A stretch of 64,000 nt of DNA from Epinephelus fuscoguttatus. Lineage: Eukaryota > Chordata > Actinopteri > Perciformes > Serranidae. Positions 12,441 through 33,414 of the stretch are shown piece by piece. The notes under the pieces were generated by a model. That model was not told the origin of the DNA. It saw only the letters and a program-made list of their open reading frames with translations, and did no database searches. Every line of letters starts with the position of its first letter. The first letter of the stretch is position 1. The position numbers and the translations under genes are program-made. The stretch lies in assembly GCF_011397635.1 (NCBI RefSeq), contig NC_064758.1, positions 21,536,513 to 21,600,512 on the forward strand, written 5' to 3'.

Positions 12441-13594
12441 TAAAAGAAATAACCATTTAAAAACAAACACAATTAGAAAAGAACAATATAGAAATAGAAT
12501 TAAATACTTCTTGTAGGATTTGAATTGCAGCATTGAATATACAGTAAGTAAAAGAAACATGGTATATATTGTGTAATGTATTGGGGTCCACATGAGATGG
12601 AATAGTTAGAAATGTAAATTTAATCATAGAATAGAATACAATAATTAAAGTTTTATGAGTAAAAGGCAGCAATCTACTTTCATGACTGATCATTCAAAGA
12701 TTTTTTTTTTTAAAACAGCAGAAACAATCATAGTCTTTAATAGCATTTGGGTGTTGTTTCCTATTTTCTGGCAGTGTTGACTGGGAGGGGGTGTAAAGGT
12801 GAAAACACTGGTCAATATGTTTTGAATTGTTTGTTTGTATGTAACACTGTGTGTGTGTCATGACTGGTGCAGTAGCCCTGCTTAAACCTTTAACCCCTTG
12901 AATACACATGAACTTATTGACTGGCATATAGTGATCGGACCATGGATGGATTACAGAAAGGGCCCACCAGGCACAGGTCCAGGGGCTGAAAGTGTCAAGG
13001 GGGGTCCTCTGGTCTTCACCTATCAAATGTCAAAATGTCAAATGTCAAATTAAGACGTACTGAGAAGGAAGAGGCTCTAAATGGCCACAGATAGATGCAA
13101 ACCCACAAAAAGATGCATAACAACTACAAAGAGACGTGGAACCACCAAAAACTCTATGCATCTTGCTCCTGTGTAGAAAAGGTGGTGTTCAACTACAACT
13201 CCATTAAAGATAGCAGCACCTATATCCCTAATTAAAATATAACAACCTGTGTCTTCTCTGCAACTGAAACTATCCTTTTTAGACAATGAGCCTGATGTCA
13301 TCATGATTTGTGTCTGTGAGGTGTAGATCTGCTTTGGTGACAATACTGTGGAATTAGATTAATTAGTCTTTTTTTTGTACTAGAAATAAAGATTGTATAA
13401 TTTAATAAATGGTGTTTATCTTGTTCATTTGGTACATGTGTGCCTCATGTCAGGACCAGGAGCTGCCTTTAGTACATCCTGTTTAACAGTCAAATAAGTA
13501 TCAGTTTGATTTTCGGTGGCAAAATCGGTGGCTGTTATAATTCTGTTGTTATATCTACAGGAACATGTATGTTTTGATGAAGCCCAATGAAGTA

Positions 13595-14222
13595 AACTTT
13601 AAACACTCAGTGCATAAGACTCAGGGGGATTTAGTGGTGTCTAGCAGTGAGGATTGCAGCTAAAACTTCTCTAGGTTAGAATTTAAATGCTCATTTGTCA
13701 GCTTTTTACCAGGAGCTGGATTTTCCACAGAGGTCTCCTCCTCTCCAAAACATACGGACCAGGTGATTAAAACCAGTAAAAACACAGAATAAAGCAGTTT
13801 CACATTACAACTCAGTGTTTCTCTGACGCTGTTTGGCATGTCTGAGATGGGCGGCTTGCCCCACATCATGCTACTGTGTGCTCACCTTTTTCTCTGATAA
13901 CTTAAGATCCAGACATTCAGAAGGTTTTGTTGCAGATGGGCTTCTAGCTACAGCAGCTGACACAAATAAACAAATGGCCCAGTCTATAGCCAGTGTTTCT
14001 TTTGTTTGTTCTGGGCTACTGTAGAAACATGGCAGTGAAGATGGCAGTCTCTGTGGAAAAGGACCAAAGACCTGCCCCCTATGTAGATATAAAGATAATT
14101 TTAAGGAAACAGAAACCACAAGGATTCTTATTTTCAGGTGACTATAGACTAAAGAAAACATGCATATTATATTATATTCCATTTCTGCCTGCCTAAATCC
14201 TACACCCTGGACCTTTAAATGT
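13595..14222. repeat. Non-autonomous DNA transposon-like repeat, copy 1
   Basis: The element begins near CTTTAAACACTCAGTGCATA and ends at CTACACCCTGGACCTTTAAA, which I recognise as a common teleost repeat whose ends carry a GGTCCAGTGTGTA motif in inverted orientation. Its right half resembles 35340-35545 (TTCTGGGCTACYGTAGAA, TTTTCARGTGAYTATA, CTGGACCTTTAAA). Short internal frames are not coding. Confidence 0.55.
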
Positions 14223-14993
14223 CATCTTGGTGGCCCTCTGGCTTCTATTATCATGTCTTCAGGGAACATGTCAGTGATGTGTACCGTATAGATCTGACCA
14301 CTAGATGACGCAGGTCTCAAGGAAAAGAAATGACACATTGTCCTATTATCCACGCTGTAATATCAATTTACTAGTCACCCAGATTTACCCTCTTACTCCT
14401 TTGAACCTTTTGTAAAAGCGTCACTGTAAGACCATTTAAGTGTGAAGAAGACGTGTTGCTAAAGGAAACCTGCAGCAGATGATAGTCACAGGATGTTTAT
14501 AGACGCTTTTATATACGCTAGGTAGTTTCTTTGTACCAGTGATTTGTAATACATCTCCTTGGTGACGGCTAAACAATGGAGGCAGGTTCAGACAGGGCTC
14601 ACACAAAGTGAATTGGTGTGGCACAGACCCAGCTGGCAATCCCCACCGGTACCATACCACTGGTGAATAGACCCTCATTTATCTTGGCAAGGCTCAGTAC
14701 AAAAAGAGACTGCAGAGAGCCTCTGGATTCTTTTACCCAGGGGGACAGAAATGGCGTCCCCAAGCACCAAGCTCATGTTTCTGCCTCTCGGTGGCACTCA
14801 GATTACATCACACGCTTCACACAGGCAGGAGTAGTTACTGAGGAGGAGGAGGCCCTTTGCTAAAGACATGTTCATTTTCTCTGCAGGAAAATCCTGAATG
14901 ATCTGTGATTATAACCTTCATTATCTTTGAATGGATATGGGAATTATAAGTACAACACATAAAGAAATCACAGAAACGTTTCAAACTATGTTG

Positions 14994-14999
14994 TTTATT
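14994..14999 (-). terminator. eno1: eno1 polyadenylation signal
   Basis: On the minus strand this reads AATAAA, about 440 nt past the eno1 stop codon, and is the first good signal downstream. Transcript cleavage is expected near 14975. Confidence 0.6.
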
Positions 15000-15435
15000 A
15001 CATGTTCCTGCCAACGCTTACAGCAACACAAGACCTTGTCAGATGCGACACATTGCACATACAGTACTGTTACCACTGCTCGAGGCAGAGCTCGACTACA
15101 CTTACAGTAGCTCAAATACTCAGAGGACCAAAAAAAAAAATCACTACAACTCACATGAAGCTAAACGAAAACCTCTCACACATTTACACGGACACACACA
15201 TAGGGACAAACACTATTCAGGAGCTTAAGCATAGTTTGAGGATGAGCTGAGCTGTGGTTGTACTAGGACGTACTGTAGCCTCTCCACGCCACAAACCACA
15301 GACTTGGACCTCGGATTTCGGCAGTAATCTCTCCACCTTCTCTCCAGACAGGGCAGGCAACCTAGCGTGGCGTATATGTGTGTGGGGATTATTTATGAGC
15401 AGTGAACACACGGAGGCCCAAGGAGGTAGACCAGC

Positions 15436-23692
<8,257 letters not shown>

Positions 23693-24333
23693 GGTTCTGG
23701 ATCTGCAGATGAAATGACAGAGAAGAGACATCAGTATATCGCTGCTTCACATGTCAAGCAGACAGACAGCGGCACTGTTACTTACTGAATTAAAGCTTCA
23801 AGTTAAAAGAATGAGTTGGCAGTAATTGTAATGTTGAATGTCATGCGCAGAACAAAATGTACTAATTTATAACTCGAGTTTGGAGCTATAAACCATCTAA
23901 TGGATCCTGTAATTAAACATATATACGAGCCATGCACACCGCCTGAACCAACTGATGCAGGCAGGTGGAGACAGCAGATATATGACTCACAGAAAGGCGT
24001 GGCTTATGCAGCAAGGAAAAAAAATCTCTGCGAGTCCATTCAGTTTACTTTATATATCAGATTACAAAACAGCATTGCAAAACTGGGCTGAGAGCACTGC
24101 TGTCAAACAGGGGACTCTTGATAACAGTAGTGAAAGGGCTCCATGAGTAACAATAAGTGAATGACTTGGCACAATTCACATCTGGCTCCTTCTTTTGTCC
24201 TAGGTGCACCGTACTGATACGGGTTAAAGGCCTGCGTATTGGTGTAATCTCTCAGAGCCTTCGTTATCTTTTTAAATTTCAGTAGTGGAGGTCAGACAAA
24301 GTTTTAAGCCAGACAGTCTAGCATGTACTATTG

Positions 24334-24350
24334 ATTTTTTTTTTTTTTTT
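24334..24350. repeat. Poly-T tract in eno1 intron 1
   Basis: About 17 T. No retroelement body or target duplication was recognised beside it. Confidence 0.6.
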
Positions 24351-26127
24351 TATCTATCCTGCCCTGTATTCATGCTCCTACTTGCTCATCTACCCACTCT
24401 GAATGCATGAGTGAACTTTGAGGACAGCCTCCAGAGTTAAACCAGAGTGCAGCTGCAGGAGAATCAATGGAAAGTGCTTTAAATGGAAATACACTAGAGT
24501 TTACTGGGGTGAGGTGCTGAAGCTTGCATTGAATGTCTGGTCAGATTTATATCTTGTTCAGTTAGCTTGGTCTTTGTTAAGACAGTGTTTGATTTAAATT
24601 AAAGTTTTACCAAGTCCATGCAGGTTTATCGAGTTCTTGCGAGACTGCTTGTTTTAGTATTCTATTTATGTGAACACAAAGATTTTGTAGAGACAAAAAA
24701 GAAATGTTAATGTTTTTAAGTATCCCAGAAAGTACAGAATGATACTGGAACCAAAACTTTCCACCATTGACCCAACCCTTCCGCCTCAACTAAACTTACT
24801 AACCTCCACTGCAATCCACTTTTTACAGAAATAACCACACATACAAAGCAGAGATGAAACCATTAGTCTACCTGTATTTACCCATTAAAGCCAACAATAA
24901 TCCATTGATCATTCAAGTTGGTTTTCAAGCAAATATGCCCCCCCCCCCAATCCTGAACTTCCAGCAATTGTGAGGATGCAATTATTTATCTTTTGAGATC
25001 AAAGACTAAACATCTTTGGATTTTGGACTGCTTGTCGCACAAAAAAAGCTGTTTAAATAAATTGTGGTGTGTTTTTTCTGATCATTTAATGGACCAAATG
25101 GCTGACTGATTCATGGAAAAAGTAATGGGTACATGAATCAATAAACCATTAATGAAAATAAGTGTTGGTGACAGCCCTAACACTGTCTGTACAGTACATG
25201 CAGTGCATTCTTTTGCTGCAGGATCACTGTAAACATGGAGAGCAAAGAGGTAAGCTGGCAGCACAAAATGGCACCCACAAATAAATAAATAACTGAGGAC
25301 AGACACCTGATACGTGTGTACCCATGTCAGGTTGGCCTCATCCTCAATTAGGCTACAATAGAGTCTGCCAGCAAGCCTTATCTCTGTGTTAATAATCAGT
25401 TTAATGATTATTGATTTAAAAAATAAAAAAAACTTTATAACTGCAGCAATAAACTTGCAACCTACTAACTGAGTGAGTGTTTTAAAGCGTCCTCTGGTCG
25501 TCACTTATGACTAACCATCACATAAAGACACACTGAAGCCTCGTTTCTTACTTCATACAGTAATTTTCCTACCACCGGTGGACACACCCCCATGTCTGCT
25601 GCAAGCAACTGGTAACTTAGCTCACTGCCTGAGCCAGCATGTGCAGCGTAGCCTCTGACTGCGTCTCACATACCATCACCTCCTTTAGAGCTTTAGCCTA
25701 AAAACACACTAATAATGGGTCTCCAACACATGGAGGAGACTGCTGGAAGCTGGTCGTGCAACTTGACGCCCTTTTCCCACACACCCTGCTGCAGCTCTAC
25801 ATGGAGTGACACCTCACCAGCTGACGGCCTGGTTTAAAAATAGTCGGTGGTCTAAGGAACTACTCCATCCTGATAGCCACACAACCAACAACTGCGGAAT
25901 TAATGGCGTTTATAATCAACGATAGCAATGACAAAGTAGCCGCTAACACAAGGACAAGTCTTTGAGGTTACCGACGAGGATGAGGAACATCATGTACACA
26001 TTTCTAAAAGAAGAAAAGTAGTTTAAATTAACACACACAGTCTTAAAATATGCCCTGTAAATATTAAAATATGTTGTTCTACACAAAACACGCCTTTAAA
26101 AAGCAGAAATGAGGAGTTAAAAGTTAC

Positions 26128-26200
26128 CTTTACGGGCCTAACTGTGTGCAAGGACGGTGCTGTCTTTCTCTCGTGCAGGCAGGCAGGCAGAGAAGGCGCT
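26128..26200 (-). other. eno1: eno1 non-coding exon 1
   Basis: A clean donor (GTAAAG followed by GTAACTTTT) ends a G+C-rich stretch lying 2.4 kb upstream of the coding start, as in other ENO1 genes with an untranslated first exon. The upstream limit is not visible; the start site is probably 26.18-26.22 kb. Confidence 0.6.
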
Positions 26201-26330
26201 CGTGACGCCTCGGGCTCGATGATATGCGGACGGAATCAGGAAGGAACGGAGCGACGGAGCGACGCCATTGGCTGGGACTGACTCACGAGGCGAACGAGTG
26301 CGAGGATGGATGCACGTTCACCATCAGTAC
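26200..26330 (-). promoter_or_regulatory. eno1: eno1 promoter region
   Basis: CpG-richer than its surroundings. On the minus strand it has a CCAAT box (26267-26271, in CAGCCAATGGCG), no TATA box, and an ACGTG core at about 26313-26317, with a TACGTGC motif further up at 26530-26536. ACGTG is the core of hypoxia response elements, and mammalian ENO1 is an established HIF-1 target; whether these sites work is inference. Confidence 0.45.
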
Positions 26331-27710
26331 CCAGACGGACTCCACATCCCTAATGAGGAGGCTGCGGATGTCTTAAATCTTAGCCAAAAACGTCACTTTT
26401 AATAAACATTTAATATATAAACACACAGGGAGCGAGTGTGTTTTAATTTGAGGCGAATTATGGGTAATGTATTTTTTGATCGTGAGAGGATGGAAGGAGG
26501 CAGTATGCGGAAAGATGACGCATTGTGAGTACGTGCAGAAAAGCGGGCAGGAATCTCCGATGCAGTGGTTCGTTGATGATCACATGTCATTTGTGGTCAC
26601 GTTTTTTGGCACTGACTTCTTTTCCCATCACGAACATTAAAAAAATATATATATCAAAGTCGAGGTGTGTTTTTTTCCTCACACGAAAAAGCGCTGATGT
26701 CGTGACTTGCAAGTAAAAGATGTCTAGACAGTTGAGGAAAACTTGTAAAAAAAAAAATATCAACGGTTGTTTTATAATTATTTAACTATATATCAACATG
26801 TGGCATTTTTACATGACCTGTTGCATCAAATACATTGTTAGGCCTATATAAAGGCATGTTGAAACAGTAATGACTTTATAAAAGGCATACATCCAAGAAC
26901 TTTAACTTTTCAAACAAATGCATCACTGTTTTATCCTACATATTATATTTAGGACCAGCAAGTCATCAAATCAGCTTCTGTATAAGACTTTGTGATCCTA
27001 GATGAAGCCTTTTTATATGTTTCTGCCTTGTATCAGCATCTTATTTTGACGTAAATTTAAGTTGTGTTGTGTTTTTCAGCATATAAAGTAGATATGAAAT
27101 GACTAGAACTACAATTATGCATTTCCAAGAATGACTGCACCGTTTATGCATTTAGACATTGCTGTACTGACTCACAGCATGAGTGAATAGTGGGCTTCCC
27201 CTCTACACATCTGACGTCCCATCCATTACAGGACATTACAGGGTTTCGTGCAGCTGCGCAGTGCGATGAGTGCAGCAGCATCCATGGCGGATCAGAGCTG
27301 CCGGAGCTATAGTGTGATGAAAGCCTGCTGCAGTGACCTTGAGACTCTGTCAGTGGTAAATCCGACTGCGCCATCTGCTGCCCACATGCTCTCATTAAAA
27401 TGTCACTGCAACAAGTGCCTCCAGCAGACATGTGCACGTATGGATGGAGTACAGAGGATGGAGGAATTTATTGATGTAGTATATTTATCCAATAAACCGA
27501 CAAATTCTCAGAGGGAAGGAAACCGCTTCAAAAATCTGTCTCTGGTATTTTGTTGTGATTAGGTCTACTATCATGATGAATCCTGGTCTTTTTAGGAGTA
27601 AATGTATTTTCTGAATGAGCTGGTGTGTTAAAGCATAGATATTTAACGACTTAGAAATGTTACAGTGAACTTCATGTTGTCTATTCTGTCGTCAATACTG
27701 AAACTGATTT

Positions 27711-27800
27711 AAGGGCAGTGGTGGAAGCAGTATTCGAACATAAGTAAAAGTAATAATACTACCCAACAATACTCATTTAAAAGTAAAATTCCCTCACTAA
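27711..27800. repeat. Fragment of a hAT-like teleost repeat
   Basis: GGCAGTGGTGGAAGCAGTAT followed by AAGTAAAAGTAATAATACTA resembles the terminal part of a very common fish non-autonomous element (CAGTGGTGGAAAGTA type). Only one end is recognisable. Confidence 0.4.
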
Positions 27801-28519
27801 GATTTACATCGAGCCAGCATGAACAATACCAGTACCCTGAAACCGAAGCAGCTAAATAGAATTCAGCCATCATCCATTGTATTATTTGCACCTGTGCTTT
27901 ACCTACTGTGACATGTCACAATGTCCTCTGTGGAAATGACCTATGCTTGAATAAAAATGTGCCCACGCTCTATAAATCAGCTGCAGAACACATGCAGCAT
28001 TTGGGGGCATAAATCGTAAGCAAGAATTATTAATTTGAGGGAACAATTACTTATCTACTGTACAAAATACAAATTGTAATTCCTGGCAACTTCATCCCTG
28101 CTATGGCTGCACGTACTGTCCATGTATGGACTGTATGGAGGATTTGGGAGATGCCATCATAAATCCACAGTAAGCTTTTCTCCAGCAGCTTTGCAGTGGA
28201 CTGAACCACAAATTGAATCTCACATAGCTGCGCACTGTTGGCTCCCTTCACGGCATGTTTGAGTAGGAAAGATACCTATTTAGGAACACTTACATCACTA
28301 TGAGCATCTGTATTCATGAGAAAGTGGAAATACTGAGGAATAAGAAAGGGTGCACAGCTAGACTAAAATTTTAAATCTATCTCGGGTCCTAGAGAAGGTT
28401 ACTGGGGACCACTTTCAAATAATGGTTGCAATGGTTAATAATAATTCAGTAATGCTGCACAGATCAGCTATAAGCTATTTATAAGAATAACTTTCAGACT
28501 GCTGTTTATTCATCTGAGA

Positions 28520-28960
28520 GAATATCCTCCTGAGACCCTGTGTCCTCATATGAGGACATTACATTTTGGGTTTACTTGACCTTACACATCATTCTACTTA
28601 ACTTAGACCTGTTGTTCTTGTCCTTTTTTGTCCCATCTAGTGGTAGTAAGAGCACAATACACTAAACCATGTAAAAAAAAAATAAATAAATAAAAAAAAA
28701 AAGATGGCAGCCATCTCTGCCAAGTCAATCTGCAGCTGATCCTGGCACAAATGTGGACAAGGTCCAAAACCTGATCACATTTTATGGCTGAAACCTGTTT
28801 ATTTATCAGCTCCTTTGAGAATACTGGGACTTCATTATTGTGGATGATGTTTAGTTTTTTATACTTATCAGGTCCCGAATGGCTAAGTGAAATTAAAAAT
28901 ACATACCAAATAAAAGTTCAGGTCTCAGAAGGATACTCCACTGGCCCATTTGACCTCCGG
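28520..28960. repeat. Probable dispersed teleost repeat
   Basis: It contains GACCCTGTGTCCTCATATGA and an A-rich stretch near 28670-28702, which together resemble a repeat seen in many fish genomes. Assignment is from memory only and borders are approximate. Confidence 0.3.
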
Positions 28961-29089
28961 CCTTCAATAAAACAGCTGTTGAACATCTTGACCAAAATTA
29001 AATTGTTTACAACTGCAGACTTCAAAGACTGTTGTGAAATCTCTTCATCACTGACTTACTTTACATTTCAACCTGCTGAATTTATGAGT

Positions 29090-29140
29090 CATGGCCTGGT
29101 AGCCTAATGATTAAGGCGTGTCCTACATAACTGGCAAAAT
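29090..29140 (+). repeat. tRNA-like SINE head remnant
   Basis: TGGCCTGGTAGCCTAATGAT followed by TAAGGCG looks like a tRNA 5' half with a pol III A box. No convincing B box follows, so only a truncated head remains. Confidence 0.35.
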
Positions 29141-29476
29141 GTCCAAAAAAATCTTTAAAAAAAAGGGGGAAAAGAAATACAGATTCAAATGATTTTATTA
29201 ATGACTTACTAACATTTACAATTTGATGTCTTAATAAAGAAAATGAGAAACAAATCCCTTTATTGATGACTTTGTTTGTAATGGCAAAATTGATAGGGCA
29301 TTACAACAAACATGCACACCATCATTCATAAACACCACACCCCGACATTACAAACATACACCCAATGAATATATAGAAACCTAACCCCCCTCCCTTTAAT
29401 CTAACTTATTGATCTATTTTTTAAATTACTTTTATACTCTATATATACACTCTATACTCTAATAGAAGGGATTGAT

Positions 29477-29575
29477 TTTTATTTTATTTTATTTTATTTT
29501 TATTTTTATTTTATTTTATTTTACCTTATTTTATCTTATTTTCTTTTGCTTTATTTTATTTAAAAAACTAACTTT
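29477..29575. repeat. (TTTTA)n low-complexity tract
   Basis: Roughly 100 bp of TTTTA and TTTA units with small interruptions. Confidence 0.8.
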
Positions 29576-29815
29576 TATTATGAGGAGGAAAATCAACAGC
29601 AAAAGAGATTAGTCAAAACCCCAAATATGCTCTTATTATAGGCCTCATTAGTAGATGTTAACCATTAATAAAAACATTTGCTGCTACTTATGAAAAGGTG
29701 ACATATTAAAATTTGGTTTTGTCATTAGTCCAGCTTTGAGTGTTGGATTAGATTTTGAGGGAAAGGTTTAACATTTTGGGTACAATTTATGTTCATTTGG
29801 TTTCTTAATGAGAGT

Positions 29816-29990
29816 TAAAGAAGACTGACACCACTCTCATGGTCATAAGGTAAATATGATGTTACAGTCAGTAGCCAGTTAGCTTAGCTTAGCACAAAGA
29901 CTGGAAACAGGGGGAGACAGCTTGCCTGGCTCTGTCCAGAAATAACAAAATACACCAGCACATCTAAAGCTCACATTTTTGACACATCAT
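29816..29990 (+). repeat. Dispersed repeat, copy with AGTTAGCTTAGCTTAGC
   Basis: It shares the ordered blocks CAGT-AGCCAGTTAGCTTAGC, AAAGACTGG and GCCTGGCTCTGTCCA with 47990-48110, where they are slightly diverged, in the same orientation. I recognise it as a widespread teleost repeat of unknown class. Confidence 0.55.
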
Positions 29991-30162
29991 GTCTTACTTG
30001 TTTTATAGAAGTGTGAGAATGCCAATCTGCTGTTTTATTTCCACAGAAACTTCCTCTATTCTCCGCTCAGGACTGGCAACTGCTCAAGGGCATGTGTATT
30101 TTGCAAAATGTACATTTATCACTGTATTTCCCTTTAATCCATTGCTCACTTTTTATCCACTG

Positions 30163-30165
<3 letters not shown>

Positions 30166-30193
<28 letters not shown>
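30166..30193. repeat. (ATT)n microsatellite
   Basis: About nine ATT units. Confidence 0.8.
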
Positions 30194-30194
<1 letters not shown>

Positions 30195-32216
30195 CATCTT
30201 AAAATGTCAACCTTTGCCTTTGACTCTCACATTCACCTTTGCTGAATTTGCCTCCAGTCTGTCACCTGGTGGTATCTGGAGTTTCTGGCCCCACTTGCAC
30301 CATCTGCCTGTGAAATGGTTGGAGGCTGCCACGCTGCTAATCTGTTGGTCAACATCAGAAAGCTGCACCAGGATGTGAGGAAACATAAAAGAGTTGGTGA
30401 TCTGTAGCATGTTGCTGTCAGGCAATTTAGAATATTTCCCATAAAACCAAAGCAGCAGTTCCTCCTGATGCCAGGCAGCCTGCATGGAGGTTTAGATGGT
30501 GAGCCAAAGGGAATGCAGTGTATTTTAGCGAGATTGGCTGAATATGAGCTCCTCTGCATCTATGCTCTCTGGCTTCAATGAATCCTCAGTTCAGGAATCT
30601 ACACCTGCTGTGATATTGTCAGAAAATATGACATGCATGAATTTACATTGCTGTGATGATGACAGTAAAATCCCATCACCTTAATTCTTCAGAGAAAGCC
30701 TCACGTCCTCAGAAAAAATGTCATTACCACTGCTAAGCTGCCGCACATGCCAGACTAATTTGCTACAATGGAGCCTCTCAGTGACTCAGTGGTTGTGCTG
30801 GGCAGCTTCCAGGTGTGAACGTGTGCAACTGAGCAAGCAGGGCGTTCCTGGAATGAGCTTTCATGCTGAATGAACCCTGGTTAAGAAATAAATAAACAAA
30901 GACTTAAGACACATCAGTTCTTTCTATACCGTGCATGTCCTGACAACTCAACCAACGAACACTAAGCTGTCATGCATACTAAATAACTTGGGTCACTTCT
31001 AACAACTAAATATATTTTTAAACATATCGACATAGTTCTAAGAAACACAACTTCCCCAGCTATGTGAGTGTGCATGATTTGTGTGACAGATTAATGTCTG
31101 GAGGGAAACGTCTTAGTATCAACACAGATATTAATCATTCATCACTCAAGTTATCTGTGGTTTCAGATACACTATTAACAGCATTTAACTGTCACAAACA
31201 CAAAAAAACATGTATGTGTTGTTTTGTTCAAACACAGTTCATTGTATACAGCTCATTAAGGATCTCCTCAGGGCAGGAAAAGAAGTTACACTGATATTTA
31301 TAAGCAATTAAAAGGACAACAACCTAGTTTAAGTAAAAATCTAGATAGTAATCTCCGTCGGTCCATTTAGGATACATTTAATCACATTAATACTTTAACA
31401 TGAATAAAATAACTTGGTTAAGTTCCTGATTCAGTTAATGACAACACAAGAAAAGTTAAGATGAGGTAACGTGGAAACTGACAATGTTTTTTTGCTTCAA
31501 CATTATGAGAAGTGTTGATTGCACAATGTAGTGACTGTAGAATACTGGCACCATTTTCATTTAGATTAGTTCCCTAAATGCCTCCCTGTCATTATGCATT
31601 TCTGTCTGCCACCTCGTTAAGATCTCCTCAAACAATGAAGGCTTGATTTATGGAATAAAAGAAGTGCATCAACCATTGCACAACCAAAACAGGGAGAGGA
31701 TAGTGCTTTTGTTTTCCCTGGTAGTTCTCTGTAACTATCCCCACTTGCCATCAGTGTAAGTTCTTTGTTGTTACTGTCCCCAGTAGTTAAAATGGTGGGC
31801 AGTGGAACAAGCAAAGTAACTGTGGAAACTGAGGTAGTTACTCAGCGTATTAACGGAAAGCGAACCAGTTGTCTTTGCGACAGTGACGGCAACCATAATA
31901 CCACTTGGAAACACTAGAGGAGGGAGTTTAAAAGTTGTCTGTTTCTACTTTAAGATAAGATAAGCATTGTATGGGATCAATACCACCCATGCACCCATTG
32001 TCATCCACTTATATAGGGATGGGTCATGGGGGCAGCAGGCCAAGCAAAGCACCCCAGACATCCCTTTCCAAGCAGCGGTCTCGATAGCCTCCCCAAACTC
32101 CTCCCACACCCAGGTTTTTGCTTCAGTGACCACCACGGCTACAGCCCTTCTGGCCAACCAGTAGCTGTCTGCTGCTTCAGGTGACACCTTGGCCAGCCAG
32201 ACCCGAAAGACGAGCC

Positions 32217-32660
32217 CAATCTCACTTTGAAGTTGTCAAAACTCGGCCCTTGGGCAGTGACTTGCAGCATGAGAAACTAACGATAAAGGGTGTCCTTTAA
32301 CATCAGCATGATACACTGTGCCTGGTGGCATCAGGGGGAAACGTGGCGGGACAAGGGGGCATGGAGTAGTGGTGAACAGGTCCAACAAACATCTACTTTC
32401 ACTCGAGAGACTATGTGATGAGGTAGGAGTGAGAATGTGTTCGGCCTGATGGCCTCTCAGATTGCCACCATGACAGGCACCACCAACCTTCTGTCCACAG
32501 CTCCAAGAACATGGACCACTCGGATTCCATGTCCCCAACCTACCCCGGGATGCACGAGAAATACTTCCAGAGGTGGGAGTTGAATACCCCATGGACAGGG
32601 GCCTTGGCCAGATGTTCCCAGTTCACCCTCACTACATGTCCCTAGGGATATTGTGTTCGA
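32217..32660. repeat. Unclassified repeat related to 52131-52180
   Basis: A G+C-richer block. The piece CTCACTTTGAAGTTGT...CTTGGGCAGTGACTTG matches, with small gaps, CTCACTCCGAAGTCGT...CTTGGGCAGTGACTTG in slc2a5 intron 8. A frame on the minus strand is open for 118 codons but resembles nothing I know. Confidence 0.35.
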
Positions 32661-32998
32661 AGAGCAGAGAGTTACCAAAAATGGATAGATAGTATAGCCT
32701 GAAAAATACTATGTACAATGTCGAGCAGAAAACACAATGAAACATTTACAGGAAGTTGTACAAAACGTGTACTATTATGTCCAAAGTATTGACCCAGCAT
32801 TCGAACTTCAACATATAAATAGACCAAACAAAATATAAACGTACTTTTAGAAAACAAAAGAGAAACATGTCTCGCGAACAAGGCTGGATGGCTGTCAAGA
32901 CAGTTGTTAACCACAAAATACAGAGTTCACAGCTGATGGTGAAAGATACTGACATGTTGCAGATGAAAGAAATGTGTGAAGTACACCAGCAGTTACTC

Positions 32999-33030
32999 TG
33001 ATAGATAGAAAGATAGATAGATAGAAACAA
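32999..33030. repeat. (GATA)n microsatellite
   Basis: Short GATA tract with one AAAG interruption. Confidence 0.7.
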
Positions 33031-33252
33031 ACCCATTGGTAAAATAATGAATCTCTTAAATGCTCACCATTACATGTTTGCATGTGTGTACACATTTGTT
33101 TCTACATGTGTCGCATGTGTGGCTTCCACATCTGTGTATGAATGCAAATAAATGTTTAAGCATGTACATATTTTCTTCTTATTGATGTGATACATATTTT
33201 TTGTCTTTATCTATTTGATGTTTTCTGTTATATTGATCTATTCTTAGTAACT

Positions 33253-33414
33253 TCAATTGAATTTATCATCACAGTCGACAAAGTTTCCTTCAGTCCCACT
33301 GTTGACAAGATCAAACTGCAGCTGGGCAACACAGACTTCTTCTAATGGTTGATAGAAGTACTGGACGGAGTCGAGGTACTTGGTGTCATATGGTTTGAAT
33401 AGGCCTGTTAACTG
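33253..33414 (-). pseudogene. C-terminal exon remnant of an unidentified protein
   Basis: The minus strand has an open frame of 53 codons ending in TGA. It starts QLTGLFKPYDTKYLDSVQYF and contains EEVCVAQLQFDLVNSGTEGN and FVDCDDKFN. Codon use looks coding, with many C-ending codons (TAC CTC GAC TCC GTC). Just upstream in another frame lies NLPLNNVVLMMCDGDG, joining smoothly in sense but one base out of frame, after an acceptor-like CTCTTTTCAATGTCTCCCAG near 33493. I do not recognise the family. It may be a dead gene fragment or the last exon of a gene whose other exons I missed. Confidence 0.35.

Larger units (their letters stand above)
10770..14970. other. Intergenic spacer between rere and eno1
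   Basis: AT-rich sequence with no supported gene. It holds a decayed copy of the eno1 exon-5 region (about 12.24-12.44 kb), a short TGTCAAA tandem near 13.02-13.05 kb and one copy of a dispersed element (13.59-14.22 kb). The open frames inside are short and show no splice context or family resemblance. Confidence 0.5.

Noticed and set aside
25082-25504. Minus-strand frame of 140 codons in eno1 intron 1
   Set aside because: AT-rich intronic sequence giving a hydrophobic, low-complexity translation; no domain.
27248-27562. Plus-strand frame of 104 codons near eno1
   Set aside because: No splice context, no domain, Cys/Ser/Ala-rich composition, and an overlapping 97-codon frame on the other strand; probably chance.
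32236-32592. Minus-strand frame of 118 codons
   Set aside because: Lies in a G+C-rich repeat block related to another interval in the window; no recognisable family.
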